Positions 44,629 through 53,361 of a stretch of DNA of 64,000 nucleotides are shown here, one piece after another (position 1 is the first letter of the stretch; each line of letters begins with the position of its first letter). The DNA lies in assembly GCA_937942435.1 (NCBI GenBank), contig CALDEM010000014.1, positions 1 to 64,000 on the forward strand. Direction: 5' to 3'. The notes under the pieces were generated by a model that worked only from the letters and a program-made list of their open reading frames with translations, did no database searches and was not told the origin of the DNA. The position numbers and the translations under genes are program-made. The DNA comes from an uncultured Saprospiraceae bacterium (GTDB lineage: Bacteria; Bacteroidota; Bacteroidia; Chitinophagales; Saprospiraceae).

Positions 44629-45657
44629 ATGAGCAAAGTGACTGATGTAAATGAATATGGAGAATTTGGTCTCATAGATCACTTAACAAAGTCTATCGAG
44701 CCTAGGTTGGGGTCTACGATTAAAGGAATCGGAGACGATGCCGCAGTGGTTAAAAATGCACGTGACTATAGTGTCATCTCTACAGATATGCTCGTAGAAG
44801 GGATACACTTCGATGTCAGATATAGTCCGCTAAAGCATCTAGGCTATAAGTCCATAGTGGTTAACCTCTCAGATATATATGCGATGAATGTTGTCCCTCA
44901 ACATGTTACCGTATCGATCGCCATATCGAGTAAGTATAGTGTCGAAGCACTTGAAGAGCTCTATGAAGGAATTGAGACAGCTTGTAAGTTTTATAATGTT
45001 GATCTGATCGGTGGTGATACTACCTCTAACCTTAAGGGTATGGCGATGAGCGTCACTGCGGTTGGGACCACTCCCGACAAGCAGTCTATATCATATCGCA
45101 GTGGTGCCAAGATGGGTGATATACTTTGTGTTACGGGTAGCCTCGGTGCAGCATATCTTGGCTTACAGATCTTAGAAAGAGAGAAGCAGCTCTTTCTTTC
45201 TGACGAGACTATAGCTCCAGAGCTATCCAAGCACACCTATCTTATAGAAAGACAACTCAAGCCTGAAGCCAACAAGGCAGCTATCGAATATTTTAAAAAG
45301 ATATCGCTCATACCAACATCTATGATCGATGTATCAGACGGACTGAGCTCTGACCTTATGCATATATGTAAGCAGTCCGATGTCGGCGCATATATAGAAG
45401 AGGCTAAGGTGCCGATGATAGAAGAAGCCAAAGCAGCTGCTCTTGAGTTTAATATGGATCCGATCACATGTGCGCTTAATGGAGGAGAAGATTATGAGCT
45501 TTTGTTCACATTAGATCCTATGGATATCGAAAAGATTAAGTTCATGCCTGATGTACATATCATCGGAGAGATCGTAGACAAAAAAGACAAGCTAACCCTC
45601 CATACCCCAGGAGGTAATATACATCCACTGAGGGCTCAAGGGTGGAATCATTTTTAG
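44629..45657 (+). CDS. thiL: Thiamine-monophosphate kinase
   Basis: ThiL phosphorylates thiamine monophosphate to the diphosphate. Visible are GIGDDAAVV, the Mg/ATP site TDMLVEGIHFD, NLSDIYAMN, GGDTTSN and the C-terminal LNGGEDYELLFT. The 342-aa length is normal. No other thiamine gene or TPP riboswitch is nearby. Confidence 0.95.
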   Translation: MSKVTDVNEYGEFGLIDHLTKSIEPRLGSTIKGIGDDAAVVKNARDYSVISTDMLVEGIHFDVRYSPLKHLGYKSIVVNLSDIYAMNVVPQHVTVSIAISSKYSVEALEELYEGIETACKFYNVDLIGGDTTSNLKGMAMSVTAVGTTPDKQSISYRSGAKMGDILCVTGSLGAAYLGLQILEREKQLFLSDETIAPELSKHTYLIERQLKPEANKAAIEYFKKISLIPTSMIDVSDGLSSDLMHICKQSDVGAYIEEAKVPMIEEAKAAALEFNMDPITCALNGGEDYELLFTLDPMDIEKIKFMPDVHIIGEIVDKKDKLTLHTPGGNIHPLRAQGWNHF

Positions 45658-45704
45658 CACCGGGTTAGGATTTATAGATTCCGACATCTTTCCAACTGAT
45701 ATGT

Positions 45705-45712
45705 TAGTTTTG
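45705..45712 (+). promoter_or_regulatory. -7 box for the ABC-F gene
   Basis: TAGTTTTG matches TAnnTTTG, 31 nt upstream of the ATG at 45744. Confidence 0.5.
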
Positions 45713-45743
45713 CACTCGTTTTCATAAAAAGCAAAAGGTAGAG

Positions 45744-47375
45744 ATGATTACAGTTTCTAATATCAGTCTTCAGTACGGAAAGAGAATATTATTTGATGAT
45801 GTAAATCTCAAGTTTACTAATGGCAACTGCTATGGTGTCATCGGAGCCAATGGTGCAGGTAAGTCCACCTTCTTAAAGATACTCTCAGGAGAGATTGATG
45901 CATCTGGAGGTAAGGTCAACATAGAACCAGGCAAGAGGATGGCAGTGCTTAAGCAGGACCACTTTGAGTACGAAGAAGAGACTGTACTCAACACTGTGAT
46001 GATGGGCCATAAAGAGATGTACGACATCATGGTTGAAAAGAACGCCATCTACATGGATCCTGATGCATCAGAGGCCGATGGACTTAAGGCGGCAGAATTA
46101 GAAAACACATACGGTGAGATGGGTGGCTGGGAAGCAGAGAGCAATGCTGCAGAGCTACTTAGTAATATGGGTGTTGCTGAGATGCACCACTACAAGACAC
46201 TGAAAGAGCTCAATGGTCCACAGAAAGTTAAGGTACTTTTGGCGCAAGCATTATTTGGGGAACCGGATATCTTACTACTTGATGAACCTACCAATGATCT
46301 CGATGCTGAGACTGCAACGTGGCTGTCTGACTTTTTAGCTGGCTTTAAAAATCTTGTCATCGTTGTATCTCACGATAGATATTTTTTGGATATGGTGTGT
46401 ACCCATATGGTAGACGTCGACTTTAAGCAGATCAACATCTTCTCAGGTAACTACACATTCTGGTATGAGTCCAGTCAGTTGATGGCACAGCAGATGGCCA
46501 ACAAGAATAAAAAGATGGAGCAAAAGCGTGCGGAGATGATGGAGTTTATCCAACGCTTTTCGGCTAATGCTTCTAAATCAAAACAAGCAACGAGTAGAAA
46601 GAAAGCACTTGAGAAGCTAAGCTTAGAAGATATCAAGCCATCGACGAGAAAGTATCCATTTATACATTTTCAGCCAGAGAGAAGTATCGGAGATCAGATC
46701 CTAAAAGTCGACAAACTGACTGCTAAGGATGAGGCTGGCCAGATCTTATTTGCTGATGTGAGTTTTACAATGAACAAGGGTGATAAGATTGCCTTGCTTT
46801 CTAAAGAATCTGCTGCGATTACAAGTTTTTATGAGATCCTTTCGGGAAATGCAAAGCAGGATGCAGGAACGATCGAGTGGGGTCAGACGATCACTAAAGA
46901 TTATCTGCCAAATGAAAACTCCGCTTTCTTTACTGAAGGTCAGAATCTGGAATTAATGGATTGGTTGCGCCAATATTCTGACGATAAAGACGAGCAGTTT
47001 GTTAGAGGCTTCTTGGGTAGAATGTTGTTTTCAGGAGAAGAAGTTTATAAAAAGTCAGGAGTGCTCTCTGGAGGAGAGAAGGTAAGATGCATGCTTTCTA
47101 AAATCATGCTTAACAACCCTAACTTCTTATTGCTAGATGAGCCTACTAACCACTTAGACTTGGAGTCTATCACAGCGCTTAACAATGCACTTAGAGACTT
47201 TCCAGGTAGCTTGATTATGACATCCCATGATCATCAACTCTTGGATACTGCGTGTAATAGAATTGTAGAGATCTCTCCAAATGGCACGATTGATCAGTTA
47301 ATGATATTTGACGAATACATAAGATCAGACAAGGTTAAAGGATTGAAAGAAGAGTTATATGGCGTTCCAGCTTAA
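45744..47375 (+). CDS. ABC-F family ATPase
   Basis: Two nucleotide-binding domains without membrane helices, joined by a charged linker (about 245-300), as in ribosome-associated ABC-F proteins (YbiT-like). NBD1 has Walker A GANGAGKST, a weak signature LNGPQKV and Walker B LLLDEPTNDLD. NBD2 has a degenerate Walker A (ALLSKESAAITSF) but intact LSGGEKVR and LLLDEPTNHLD. To my knowledge this asymmetry is shared by the Bacteroidota orthologues. Role: translation quality or antibiotic tolerance is possible. Confidence 0.92.
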   Translation: MITVSNISLQYGKRILFDDVNLKFTNGNCYGVIGANGAGKSTFLKILSGEIDASGGKVNIEPGKRMAVLKQDHFEYEEETVLNTVMMGHKEMYDIMVEKNAIYMDPDASEADGLKAAELENTYGEMGGWEAESNAAELLSNMGVAEMHHYKTLKELNGPQKVKVLLAQALFGEPDILLLDEPTNDLDAETATWLSDFLAGFKNLVIVVSHDRYFLDMVCTHMVDVDFKQINIFSGNYTFWYESSQLMAQQMANKNKKMEQKRAEMMEFIQRFSANASKSKQATSRKKALEKLSLEDIKPSTRKYPFIHFQPERSIGDQILKVDKLTAKDEAGQILFADVSFTMNKGDKIALLSKESAAITSFYEILSGNAKQDAGTIEWGQTITKDYLPNENSAFFTEGQNLELMDWLRQYSDDKDEQFVRGFLGRMLFSGEEVYKKSGVLSGGEKVRCMLSKIMLNNPNFLLLDEPTNHLDLESITALNNALRDFPGSLIMTSHDHQLLDTACNRIVEISPNGTIDQLMIFDEYIRSDKVKGLKEELYGVPA

Positions 47376-47437
47376 TAGCCTTCTATAGAGTATGTCAGAA
47401 GAGAAAATTATAATCTGCGGAACAAAAGTATACGCTC

Positions 47438-48058
47438 ATGTGGTTCTTTAATATTTGGAAGAAACGCAATCAGCAACAACAGGAAATAGTAGATCCAGAC
47501 ATGAAGTATCTAATCGTAGGCCTTGGTAATATAGGTGGTGAGTATAACAACACTCGGCACAATATCGGTTTTGAGGTAGTAGATTACATGGCTGAAGAGA
47601 AGGGCGTCACTTTCAAATCAGCCACTCAAGCATCTATAGCAACTATAAAGCACAAAGGCCGAACGCTAATCTTGCTGAAGCCAAGTACCTATATGAATCT
47701 CAGCGGTAAAGCAGTCAACTACTGGATGCAGAAGGAGAAAATTAAACAAGAGAATCTTCTAATTATTGTTGATGATCTCAATTTAGAATTTGGGAGAATA
47801 AGACTGAGAGGGAAGGGTAGTGATGGTGGACACAATGGCATCAAAGATATCAATGCGACCATAGGTCAAAAGTATGCACGTGTAAGAGTAGGTATCGGAG
47901 ATGACTTTAGAAAAGGACAGCAAGTAGATTTTGTCTTGGGCAAGTGGTCGTCTGAAGAGAAAGATAAGTTGCCGGAAATCATAAAGCTAGCATCTGATAT
48001 GTCTAAGAGTTATACAGCCATCGGGCTTGCTCACACTATGAGTGCGTTTAACTCATAG
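47438..48058 (+). CDS. pth: Peptidyl-tRNA hydrolase
   Basis: Pth recycles tRNA from stalled peptidyl-tRNA. Family motifs are YLIVGLGNIGGEYNNTRHNI (with the catalytic His), PSTYMNLSGKAV and GGHNGIKDI. The track start adds 21 residues (MWFFNIWKKRNQ) before the canonical MKYLIVG at 47501; either start is possible, and the canonical one may be correct. Confidence 0.94.
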   Translation: MWFFNIWKKRNQQQQEIVDPDMKYLIVGLGNIGGEYNNTRHNIGFEVVDYMAEEKGVTFKSATQASIATIKHKGRTLILLKPSTYMNLSGKAVNYWMQKEKIKQENLLIIVDDLNLEFGRIRLRGKGSDGGHNGIKDINATIGQKYARVRVGIGDDFRKGQQVDFVLGKWSSEEKDKLPEIIKLASDMSKSYTAIGLAHTMSAFNS

Positions 48059-48076
48059 GAAAATGAAAGACAAAAC

Positions 48077-48158
48077 TACCCTACATTAACTCCTGCTATC
48101 GAAAAGTTAGACGGTATCCTAACAATACTTCCTACGCTTAATGCATTATTGTAGGGTA
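48077..48158 (+). promoter_or_regulatory. Inverted repeat in leader of small lipoprotein gene
   Basis: TACCCTACA (48077-48085) and TGTAGGGTA (48150-48158) can pair over 9 bp. They enclose 64 nt that contain a smaller GTTAG/CTAAC hairpin. The structure ends 11 nt before the next gene and has no T-tract, so a structured leader is more likely than a terminator. Confidence 0.35.
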
Positions 48159-48169
48159 TAAAGTAAAAT

Positions 48170-48499
48170 ATGAAAGTCATGAAAAAAAGAACAATCTTAA
48201 TATCTCTTCTATTTGTTGGTCTGTTATACTCGTGTGGAGGAGATGACGCGGTCGACTGTATGGATACTACTGCCTTAGTAAATCAAGTTAACACAGCTGT
48301 AGACATTTCAAACGATGCTGCAACAGCATATAATAATGATCCGTCAGATGCTAATTGTAATAATTTTAAAGATGCTTTAGATGATCTCATAGATGCCCTT
48401 GAGTCTTTTGAGGATTGTGCAAATCAGACGGGACAAGGTCAACAGGTAGCTAATGATATTACCCAGTCACGAGATGCTCGGTCTCAACTTCCGTGCTGA
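48170..48499 (+). CDS. Small lipoprotein, 109 aa
   Basis: The signal ends in a lipobox LLYSC; the start may be ATG 48179 (MKKRTILISLL). The mature part is helical, acidic and has four cysteines (DCMD, NCNN, DCAN, final PC) that could form two disulfides. No family was recognised. A strong terminator lies 135 nt downstream. Confidence 0.75.
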   Translation: MKVMKKRTILISLLFVGLLYSCGGDDAVDCMDTTALVNQVNTAVDISNDAATAYNNDPSDANCNNFKDALDDLIDALESFEDCANQTGQGQQVANDITQSRDARSQLPC

Positions 48500-48633
48500 T
48501 AAAAATCTAACGTAAGCTTAAAAAATTAGAACGGATCAGGTACATCAGAAGGATGGGTTTAGATACCTATATCTGCTCATTGTTTGGTTGATCTGATTCG
48601 TCATAATCAAGACTAAATCGAGAAGAATCTTAA

Positions 48634-48672
48634 AAAAAGAAGAAGAACGTTGAAATCGTTCTTCTTCTTTTT
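48634..48672. terminator. Bidirectional intrinsic terminator, 16-bp perfect stem
   Basis: AAAAAGAAGAAGAACG, loop TTGAAAT, CGTTCTTCTTCTTTTT. The A and T ends make it functional on both strands, serving the lipoprotein gene (plus) and the PDZ gene (minus). Confidence 0.8.
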
Positions 48673-48703
48673 AACGCCTTATTCTGATATGAATGATGTT
48701 TAA

Positions 48704-49747
48704 CTATCTGTAGCTATCAGGTCTAGTGCCAAGTGTCATTTTGATCATCTTTTGTTTCCCATCTCTGATGACGTCTAGTTCAACTGTATCATTAGGATCA
48801 AAATAGGTAAGGATACCTAAGAGGCTATCCATATTTTTAGCGCGTGCGCCATTTACTTTTTGGACGATATCGCCGCTTCGTAATCCTGCTTTGTCAGCAG
48901 GACTATCCTTCATGACATCTAAGATCTTTGCGCCATTGTCAGTCGATTCTATCTGAGCACCCATATAGGCGTCTGATAGATGTGCATCATCTTCATCGGC
49001 TATAAACATCATTCTCCGAGTAGCATGTCCTCCTCCATCGTCAAATTTGAAAACGTTAATCTCCCCATCTAACTCTTTCATTTCTTTAGGCATCTCTCCA
49101 TTACCATTCCATTCGATGACTTTTTCATTACCATCTTCGTCTTTGGTGATGATCTTATATTGCTCCCTTTGTGATTTGTTGACAGAGCGTCCATCAGCTC
49201 GTGCCTTTCTACCCATTTGCTTTCGCTTCTCTTTGGATATGCGCATTTTCTTTTTTCTTGGATGGTCTCCATGTTCTGTATGAAGTTCATCAAGATCTAT
49301 GTCATGCTCTTCGAGTAGTTTCTTAATATCTTCTGGCATCTCACCTGTGCCATCCCATTCCATTTGTTCTACTTCACCATTGTCATTTTTCTTGATCATT
49401 ACTCTTCTCCCTTTCATAGAGGGTTCCTCAACCTCAACTTCATTTTCTACTTCTATGACTATCTTATCGCCGTCACCTCCTTCTAAAAAAGAGATATCAA
49501 TGCTTTCTGCTGCAAGCTTCTTTTTGATTTCTTCAGGTATTATACCGTTATCTGTCCATTCGATGATTTTTTCATCACCATCTTCTTCAGTAGTTATGGT
49601 CACTGTTCGTTCGCCATTATCTGTCTTATTGACATTGACGCTAACTGTTTTTTCTTTTTCAACAGCTGACGTGACAACGACAGCTTGTTGAGCAAAAAGG
49701 CAAGTTGCAAGTGATATCCATATAAGCACAAGTGTTAGACTTTTCAT
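48704..49747 (-). CDS. Secreted PDZ-domain protein with three internal repeats
   Basis: A signal peptide (LVLIWISLATCLFAQ) is followed by three copies of a unit of about 38 residues (about 50-88, 117-155, 199-235). Each has the pattern DG-E-K-IEW-GNGEMPEEIKK, for example IIEWTDNGIIPEEIKK, MEWDGTGEMPEDIKK and IEWNGNGEMPKEMKE. A lysine/arginine-rich stretch lies between copies two and three. The C terminus (about 259-342) is a PDZ domain with SPADKAGLRSGDIVQKVNG. No protease domain is attached, so a periplasmic or surface adaptor is likely. Confidence 0.8.
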   Translation of the reverse strand: MKSLTLVLIWISLATCLFAQQAVVVTSAVEKEKTVSVNVNKTDNGERTVTITTEEDGDEKIIEWTDNGIIPEEIKKKLAAESIDISFLEGGDGDKIVIEVENEVEVEEPSMKGRRVMIKKNDNGEVEQMEWDGTGEMPEDIKKLLEEHDIDLDELHTEHGDHPRKKKMRISKEKRKQMGRKARADGRSVNKSQREQYKIITKDEDGNEKVIEWNGNGEMPKEMKELDGEINVFKFDDGGGHATRRMMFIADEDDAHLSDAYMGAQIESTDNGAKILDVMKDSPADKAGLRSGDIVQKVNGARAKNMDSLLGILTYFDPNDTVELDVIRDGKQKMIKMTLGTRPDSYR

Positions 49748-49850
49748 ATCGTAATGTTATTCGATGTCGTTATAAGTATGTTTAAGCTACAAATCTAATG
49801 AGCTATCTTTATAGTAAACCTTAAGAAAGCGCAAAAATCTCGATTCTATA

Positions 49851-50300
49851 ATGCAACGCGAACGAAAACCTAAAAATTTCCTTCCCAAAGCCACTTTTAG
49901 GGGTGGCCCTAAGGCTATGCGTAAGTTCTTAGGAGAAAACCTTAAGTATCCACCTCAGGCTATCAAAGAAAAAGTAGAAGGTACTGTAGTGCTGCGCTTA
50001 GCAATTGATTATAAAGGAAAAGTTATCAAGTCTAAGGTGAAAAGCGGACTTGGAAGTGGGTGTGATGAAGAGGCACAAAGAGTAGTCTCGCTTCTGGAGT
50101 TTGATGTAGATACAAGGGTGCGCAAAGGAAAGATCTTGTTTCACAAGAATCTTAACATACACTTTAGACTACCTAAAAAGCCGCCTGCACCAAAGAAAAA
50201 AGCTGAGCCCCAAAGGACTCAGCTTTCATATACGATCACTACTAAAAAGGACTCTGGATCAAGCCCTTCATATAGCTATACTATCAAGATAGGTGATTGA
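49851..50300 (+). CDS. TonB C-terminal domain protein without membrane anchor
   Basis: Residues 25-110 match the TonB C-terminal fold (YPPQAIKEKVEGTVVLRLAI and VKSGLGSGCDEEAQRV). There is no N-terminal membrane helix or signal peptide, unlike true TonB proteins, so energy transduction is doubtful. The C-terminal tail (KKPPAPKKKAEPQRTQ onward) is low complexity, and its DNA holds a minus-strand terminator. It abuts the convergent FKBP gene. Confidence 0.75.
   Translation: MQRERKPKNFLPKATFRGGPKAMRKFLGENLKYPPQAIKEKVEGTVVLRLAIDYKGKVIKSKVKSGLGSGCDEEAQRVVSLLEFDVDTRVRKGKILFHKNLNIHFRLPKKPPAPKKKAEPQRTQLSYTITTKKDSGSSPSYSYTIKIGD
50193..50226 (-). terminator. Minus-strand terminator inside the TonB-domain gene
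   Basis: Read on the minus strand: AAAGCTGAG, loop TCCTTTGGGG, CTCAGCTTT and then further T residues (TTTTTT in all). It lies 75 nt past the FKBP stop, within the coding sequence of the convergent gene. Confidence 0.7.
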
Positions 50301-50951
50301 TTAAAAGCTAATCAACTCCACATCAAATATTAAAGTCGAATAAGGAGGGATCGCTCCTCCTGCACCACGGCTCCCGTATGCAAGATCTTCAGGGATGAAG
50401 AATCTATACTTAGCTCCTGTACTCATCAATTGAAGCCCTTCAGTCCATCCAGGTATCACTCTATTAAGTGGAAAACTGATCGGCTCACCTCTGTCTACGC
50501 TGCTATCAAACATATCTCCATTGAGCAGCTTGCCAACATAGTGTACTGTTACAGATGTTGTTGCAGTTGGTTTTGGACCTTCTGCAGCTGTTAGTATTTC
50601 ATACTGTAGTCCACTAGCAGTAGTTGTAACTTCTGGTCTTTTGCCATTTTCAAGTAGGAAGTCAGCTCCTTCTTTCTTTACATTTTCGAACATGTCGTTT
50701 CTTTGATTTTGAAAATAATCATAGTTTAAGCTGTCGCTAAAATTGCGATCTAGCCTTACATCACGCTTCTCGAGTACATCCTTGATGCCTTCTAAGAGAC
50801 TTGAATATTCTAATGAGCTTGCCCCTTGACTGATTAGTCTTTGGCCCAGACTCATACCGATACTATAACTTGTTGTGTCGATAGTTACTTGACTGTATCC
50901 AGAAGCAGTTAGAAGGCTCATCATCATGAGCAGATATACTTTGATATGCAT
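50301..50951 (-). CDS. Exported FKBP-type peptidyl-prolyl isomerase
   Basis: A signal peptide (YLLMMMSLLTASGYSQ), a helical FKBP-N dimerisation region (about 25-95), and a FKBP domain (about 108-216) with VTVHYVGKLLNGDMFDSS, PGWTEGLQLM and FIPEDLAYG. This is the Mip/FkpA layout; these enzymes help fold proteins in the periplasm or outer membrane. Its terminator lies inside the neighbouring gene. Confidence 0.93.
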   Translation of the reverse strand: MHIKVYLLMMMSLLTASGYSQVTIDTTSYSIGMSLGQRLISQGASSLEYSSLLEGIKDVLEKRDVRLDRNFSDSLNYDYFQNQRNDMFENVKKEGADFLLENGKRPEVTTTASGLQYEILTAAEGPKPTATTSVTVHYVGKLLNGDMFDSSVDRGEPISFPLNRVIPGWTEGLQLMSTGAKYRFFIPEDLAYGSRGAGGAIPPYSTLIFDVELISF

Positions 50952-51062
50952 ATTGTAAAATTAGATCGCGAAAATATGTCTTATTACTCAGCTGTGCATA
51001 CTGATGATAAAGAGAAGACACCAAAAAGTTTGGGTTTTCTTTACATAGGATTGAAAAAAGTA

Positions 51063-51070
51063 TAATTTTG
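51063..51070 (+). promoter_or_regulatory. -7 box for tRNA-Gln
   Basis: TAATTTTG matches TAnnTTTG, 27 nt upstream of the mature tRNA 5' end. Confidence 0.6.
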
Positions 51071-51097
51071 CGCTTCTTCTCGAAATAGAGGAGATTT

Positions 51098-51168
51098 TGA
51101 CCCATGGTGTAATGGTAACACTACGGTTTTTGGTACCGTCATTCAAGGTTCGAGTCCTTGTGGGTCAA
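51098..51168 (+). tRNA. tRNA-Gln (anticodon TTG)
   Basis: Complete cloverleaf: acceptor TGACCCA/TGGGTCA, D arm GTG/CAC, anticodon stem ACGGT/ACCGT with loop TTTTGGT (anticodon TTG), T arm CAAGG-TTCGAGT-CCTTG, discriminator A. The 3' CCA is not encoded. A promoter box lies upstream and a terminator directly downstream, so it is a single-gene unit. Confidence 0.96.
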
Positions 51169-51173
51169 CAAAG

Positions 51174-51200
51174 AGCTCTCACACTTGTGAGGGCTTTTTT
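51174..51200 (+). terminator. Intrinsic terminator of tRNA-Gln
   Basis: AGCTCTCAC, loop ACTT, GTGAGGGCT (9 bp with one GT pair), ending in TTTTTT. It starts 5 nt after the tRNA. Confidence 0.85.
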
Positions 51201-51201
51201 G

Positions 51202-51843
51202 TTATAGGTCAGGTGTGAGACGGCCAGCCGTGTTTTTTGATTTATAGAGAAGGAAGATCACAATCATCAATATGAAGATTGATAGACCACCCAACAGGAC
51301 ATAGTTGCCTTTCAGCAATGATCCCTGTCCATATGAGGTCTTTTGCCCTTTTACAGCGATATCTATGATGTTAGTAAGCACTTCTTGATCCCCATATCTT
51401 ACTGATCCTTGATTTTCAATACTGATATTATCGGCTTGGTCGGGTGAGAAAGTAACTTCATACTCCGATGAGATATCTACCTTTTCACCAACCTTAGTGA
51501 TTGATATGGCATGTATATCGACTGTCGCATCATCAGTAGTCACAATTACCCCATGAGAAGTCTTCGTGGTATTGGGCACTAATGACAGATGTGGACTCCT
51601 TTTTGAATTATGAAAAGTCAAGTTGTGGCTTAAAGAGTCATAAGATGATATTTGCGTAGAGATGAGCACTCTATCTCCTGAATCTACCCAACCATCTAAT
51701 TGATTATCGAGGGAGAGCTCCCAAGTTTGTGTAGTAAATACGTCTTGCGCTACCATTTGCTCATAAGCAAATAGTATAAATAGGTACGTTATATATAATG
51801 CTCTCACGGCAGGCAATAGGTGATTAACATATCCAACCAGCAA
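51202..51843 (-). CDS. DUF11-like surface protein with C-terminal membrane anchor, paralogue A
   Basis: A signal segment (ALYITYLFILFAYEQMVAQ), then QTWELSLDNQLDGWVDSGD, which resembles the D-NG-D-GD opening of DUF11 adhesion-type repeats, a beta-rich body, and near the C terminus one membrane helix (YVLLGGLSIFILMIVIFLLY) followed by a basic tail. It aligns along its length with 52750-53361 (shared WEL, GWVD-GD, PH-SLV, TS-G-I and IxVK positions). Function unknown; a surface or envelope protein is likely. Confidence 0.65.
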   Translation of the reverse strand: MLVGYVNHLLPAVRALYITYLFILFAYEQMVAQDVFTTQTWELSLDNQLDGWVDSGDRVLISTQISSYDSLSHNLTFHNSKRSPHLSLVPNTTKTSHGVIVTTDDATVDIHAISITKVGEKVDISSEYEVTFSPDQADNISIENQGSVRYGDQEVLTNIIDIAVKGQKTSYGQGSLLKGNYVLLGGLSIFILMIVIFLLYKSKNTAGRLTPDL

Positions 51844-52227
51844 GATGGGTTTTGTAATTTACTAAATCTAGCCTTAAGTCTTTAAACATTAACATATAAA
51901 TCGATCGAATATCCTGAAAATTGGGGATGTATTTGACCCAAATTCTTACTTGTAGGGGTAAATAAATCGTGTTTTATTATTCACAAGTGGATAGCCCTTC
52001 TACTCTCATTATTGGTTGACAAGGGTCTTGCCGAACCACATATCTGAACATATTATTAAATTCAATTATATTAATTAATTTAATATAATACGTAGATATT
52101 ATTCGTTTAACTTATATACTATTAATAATTGTTAAAAATACAAGGCTTTTTTAGTAAAATCTATTGATAGAATAGTCAATTTTGTCCTGTAACCTGAAGT
52201 AGACTTATATATTAAAACTAACCTGTC
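51844..52227. other. 384-bp AT-rich divergent intergenic region
   Basis: No ORF of note. It holds an ATTAAATT/AATTTAAT inverted repeat within a very AT-rich stretch near 52050-52095, and TTGGG/CCCAA around 51915. It presumably carries the promoters of the two divergent surface-protein genes; no clear TAnnTTTG was located. Confidence 0.4.
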
Positions 52228-52722
52228 ATGAGTAAAGCTTTATACAGCGCATTCTCCTTAACCTTATTGTTTTTGTTCACGAGCTTAAGTGTTCAAGCTC
52301 AATCTCCAACAGTCATATCCATATCTACCATACCAGATCAAGCTGATTTTATAGCAAACATTGGCCCTTCAACTTGTACTACAATTAGACTTGGAGAGAC
52401 CATAAGGTTTGAAGCTTCAGGAGCATGTGGAGAAACCTTTTCATTGTCTAATGATCGCGGAATAACAACGCTAATGTCAGCGACAAATCCTGACCTTTCA
52501 TTTGATTTTACTTTTACAGAAACGGGTGAGTATACACTTTTTTGTAATGGCTCAACAGACCCAGCGTTACCTACAGCCAGCTCTGTGGCGCTATGTATAA
52601 TAGTATCAGATCCCGTACCAACAGTCGGAGAATGGGGCGTAATTACGCTGGGACTACTTATGTTGATCTTTATGGTAGCGGCTTATAAGACGCAAAGTCA
52701 TTCGACTACTGTTCTATCTTAA
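52228..52722 (+). CDS. Exported protein with IPTL-type C-terminal sorting-like motif
   Basis: Signal peptide (LFLFTSLSVQAQ), a beta-rich body of about 110 residues with four cysteines (STCTTIR, GACGET, FCNG, LCII), then the C-terminal tripartite signal VPTVGEWGVITLGLLMLIFM followed by a short polar tail. This resembles the IPTL-CTERM motif, a proposed sorting or anchoring signal. No candidate sorting enzyme is visible in this window. It lies between two related anchored proteins on the other strand. Confidence 0.7.
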   Translation: MSKALYSAFSLTLLFLFTSLSVQAQSPTVISISTIPDQADFIANIGPSTCTTIRLGETIRFEASGACGETFSLSNDRGITTLMSATNPDLSFDFTFTETGEYTLFCNGSTDPALPTASSVALCIIVSDPVPTVGEWGVITLGLLMLIFMVAAYKTQSHSTTVLS

Positions 52723-52749
52723 GTCCTCAATAGGGAGTGATTGCTGTTC

Positions 52750-53361
52750 TTAGGAATGTTGACTACTTAATCTTCTAACCTTTAGACGATTGCTTATGAA
52801 GCCAAAGAGCATCCCAGTCAATAGTATCAATAATAGTGAAAGTGCATTGTCAAATAGGCCTGCTTTATCGCTTGTTGCCAAATAGGTTGATTTGACAGGG
52901 ATACTTATTTCGTTGGTCTCGACTGTTTGAGTTGGACTCGATAACTGTGTCTTATTGTATATGTGGGTTACGTGATTAGCATCAAAGTTGGCAATGGCAT
53001 CAAATGTAATGGTAGCCTCATCCCAACTTGCCTGAAGTTGGAGACCTTCAATGAGCATAATTTTATCTACTCCTTCATTACCAGAAGAAATGGTACCCAT
53101 ACTAGTTGATACTGAACCCTCAACAAGGGAAAAATGTGGATCGGCAAAAGCGTTTTGTACAGCTATAGTCTGAGACGATCGATCGTTATATGTGATGACT
53201 ATGGTATTAGAAATTATGTCACCGTTGTCTACCCAACCATTATTGTTGAGATCAGAAGTGAGCTCCCATGATTGTTCTCCATATAATTCTTGGCTAATAG
53301 AGGCTTGTGCACATAGCAGTGTTGCTAGGACAATTAATAGTATCGTTTTCATAGTTTTCAT
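52750..53361 (-). CDS. DUF11-like surface protein with C-terminal membrane anchor, paralogue B
   Basis: Paralogue of 51202-51843. Signal peptide (ILLIVLATLLCAQASIS), then QSWELTSDLNNNGWVDNGD, a dockerin- or EF-hand-like Asp/Asn/Gly pattern that also opens DUF11 repeats, a beta-rich body, a membrane helix (LSLLLILLTGMLFGFIS) and a basic tail. Starts at 53376 or 53352 are also possible. It converges on the IPTL-type gene with a 27-nt gap. Function unknown. Confidence 0.65.
   Translation of the reverse strand: MKTMKTILLIVLATLLCAQASISQELYGEQSWELTSDLNNNGWVDNGDIISNTIVITYNDRSSQTIAVQNAFADPHFSLVEGSVSTSMGTISSGNEGVDKIMLIEGLQLQASWDEATITFDAIANFDANHVTHIYNKTQLSSPTQTVETNEISIPVKSTYLATSDKAGLFDNALSLLLILLTGMLFGFISNRLKVRRLSSQHS

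Noticed and set aside
45744-47375. Degenerate Walker A in the second ABC-F domain as a sign of decay
   Set aside because: I recall the same degenerate loop in other Bacteroidota orthologues, so it is probably a family trait, not damage.
49299-49691. 130-aa Ser-rich plus-strand ORF inside the PDZ gene
   Set aside because: Antisense of the acidic repeat region; the Ser/Pro/Phe richness follows from reversed Glu/Lys/Asp codons.
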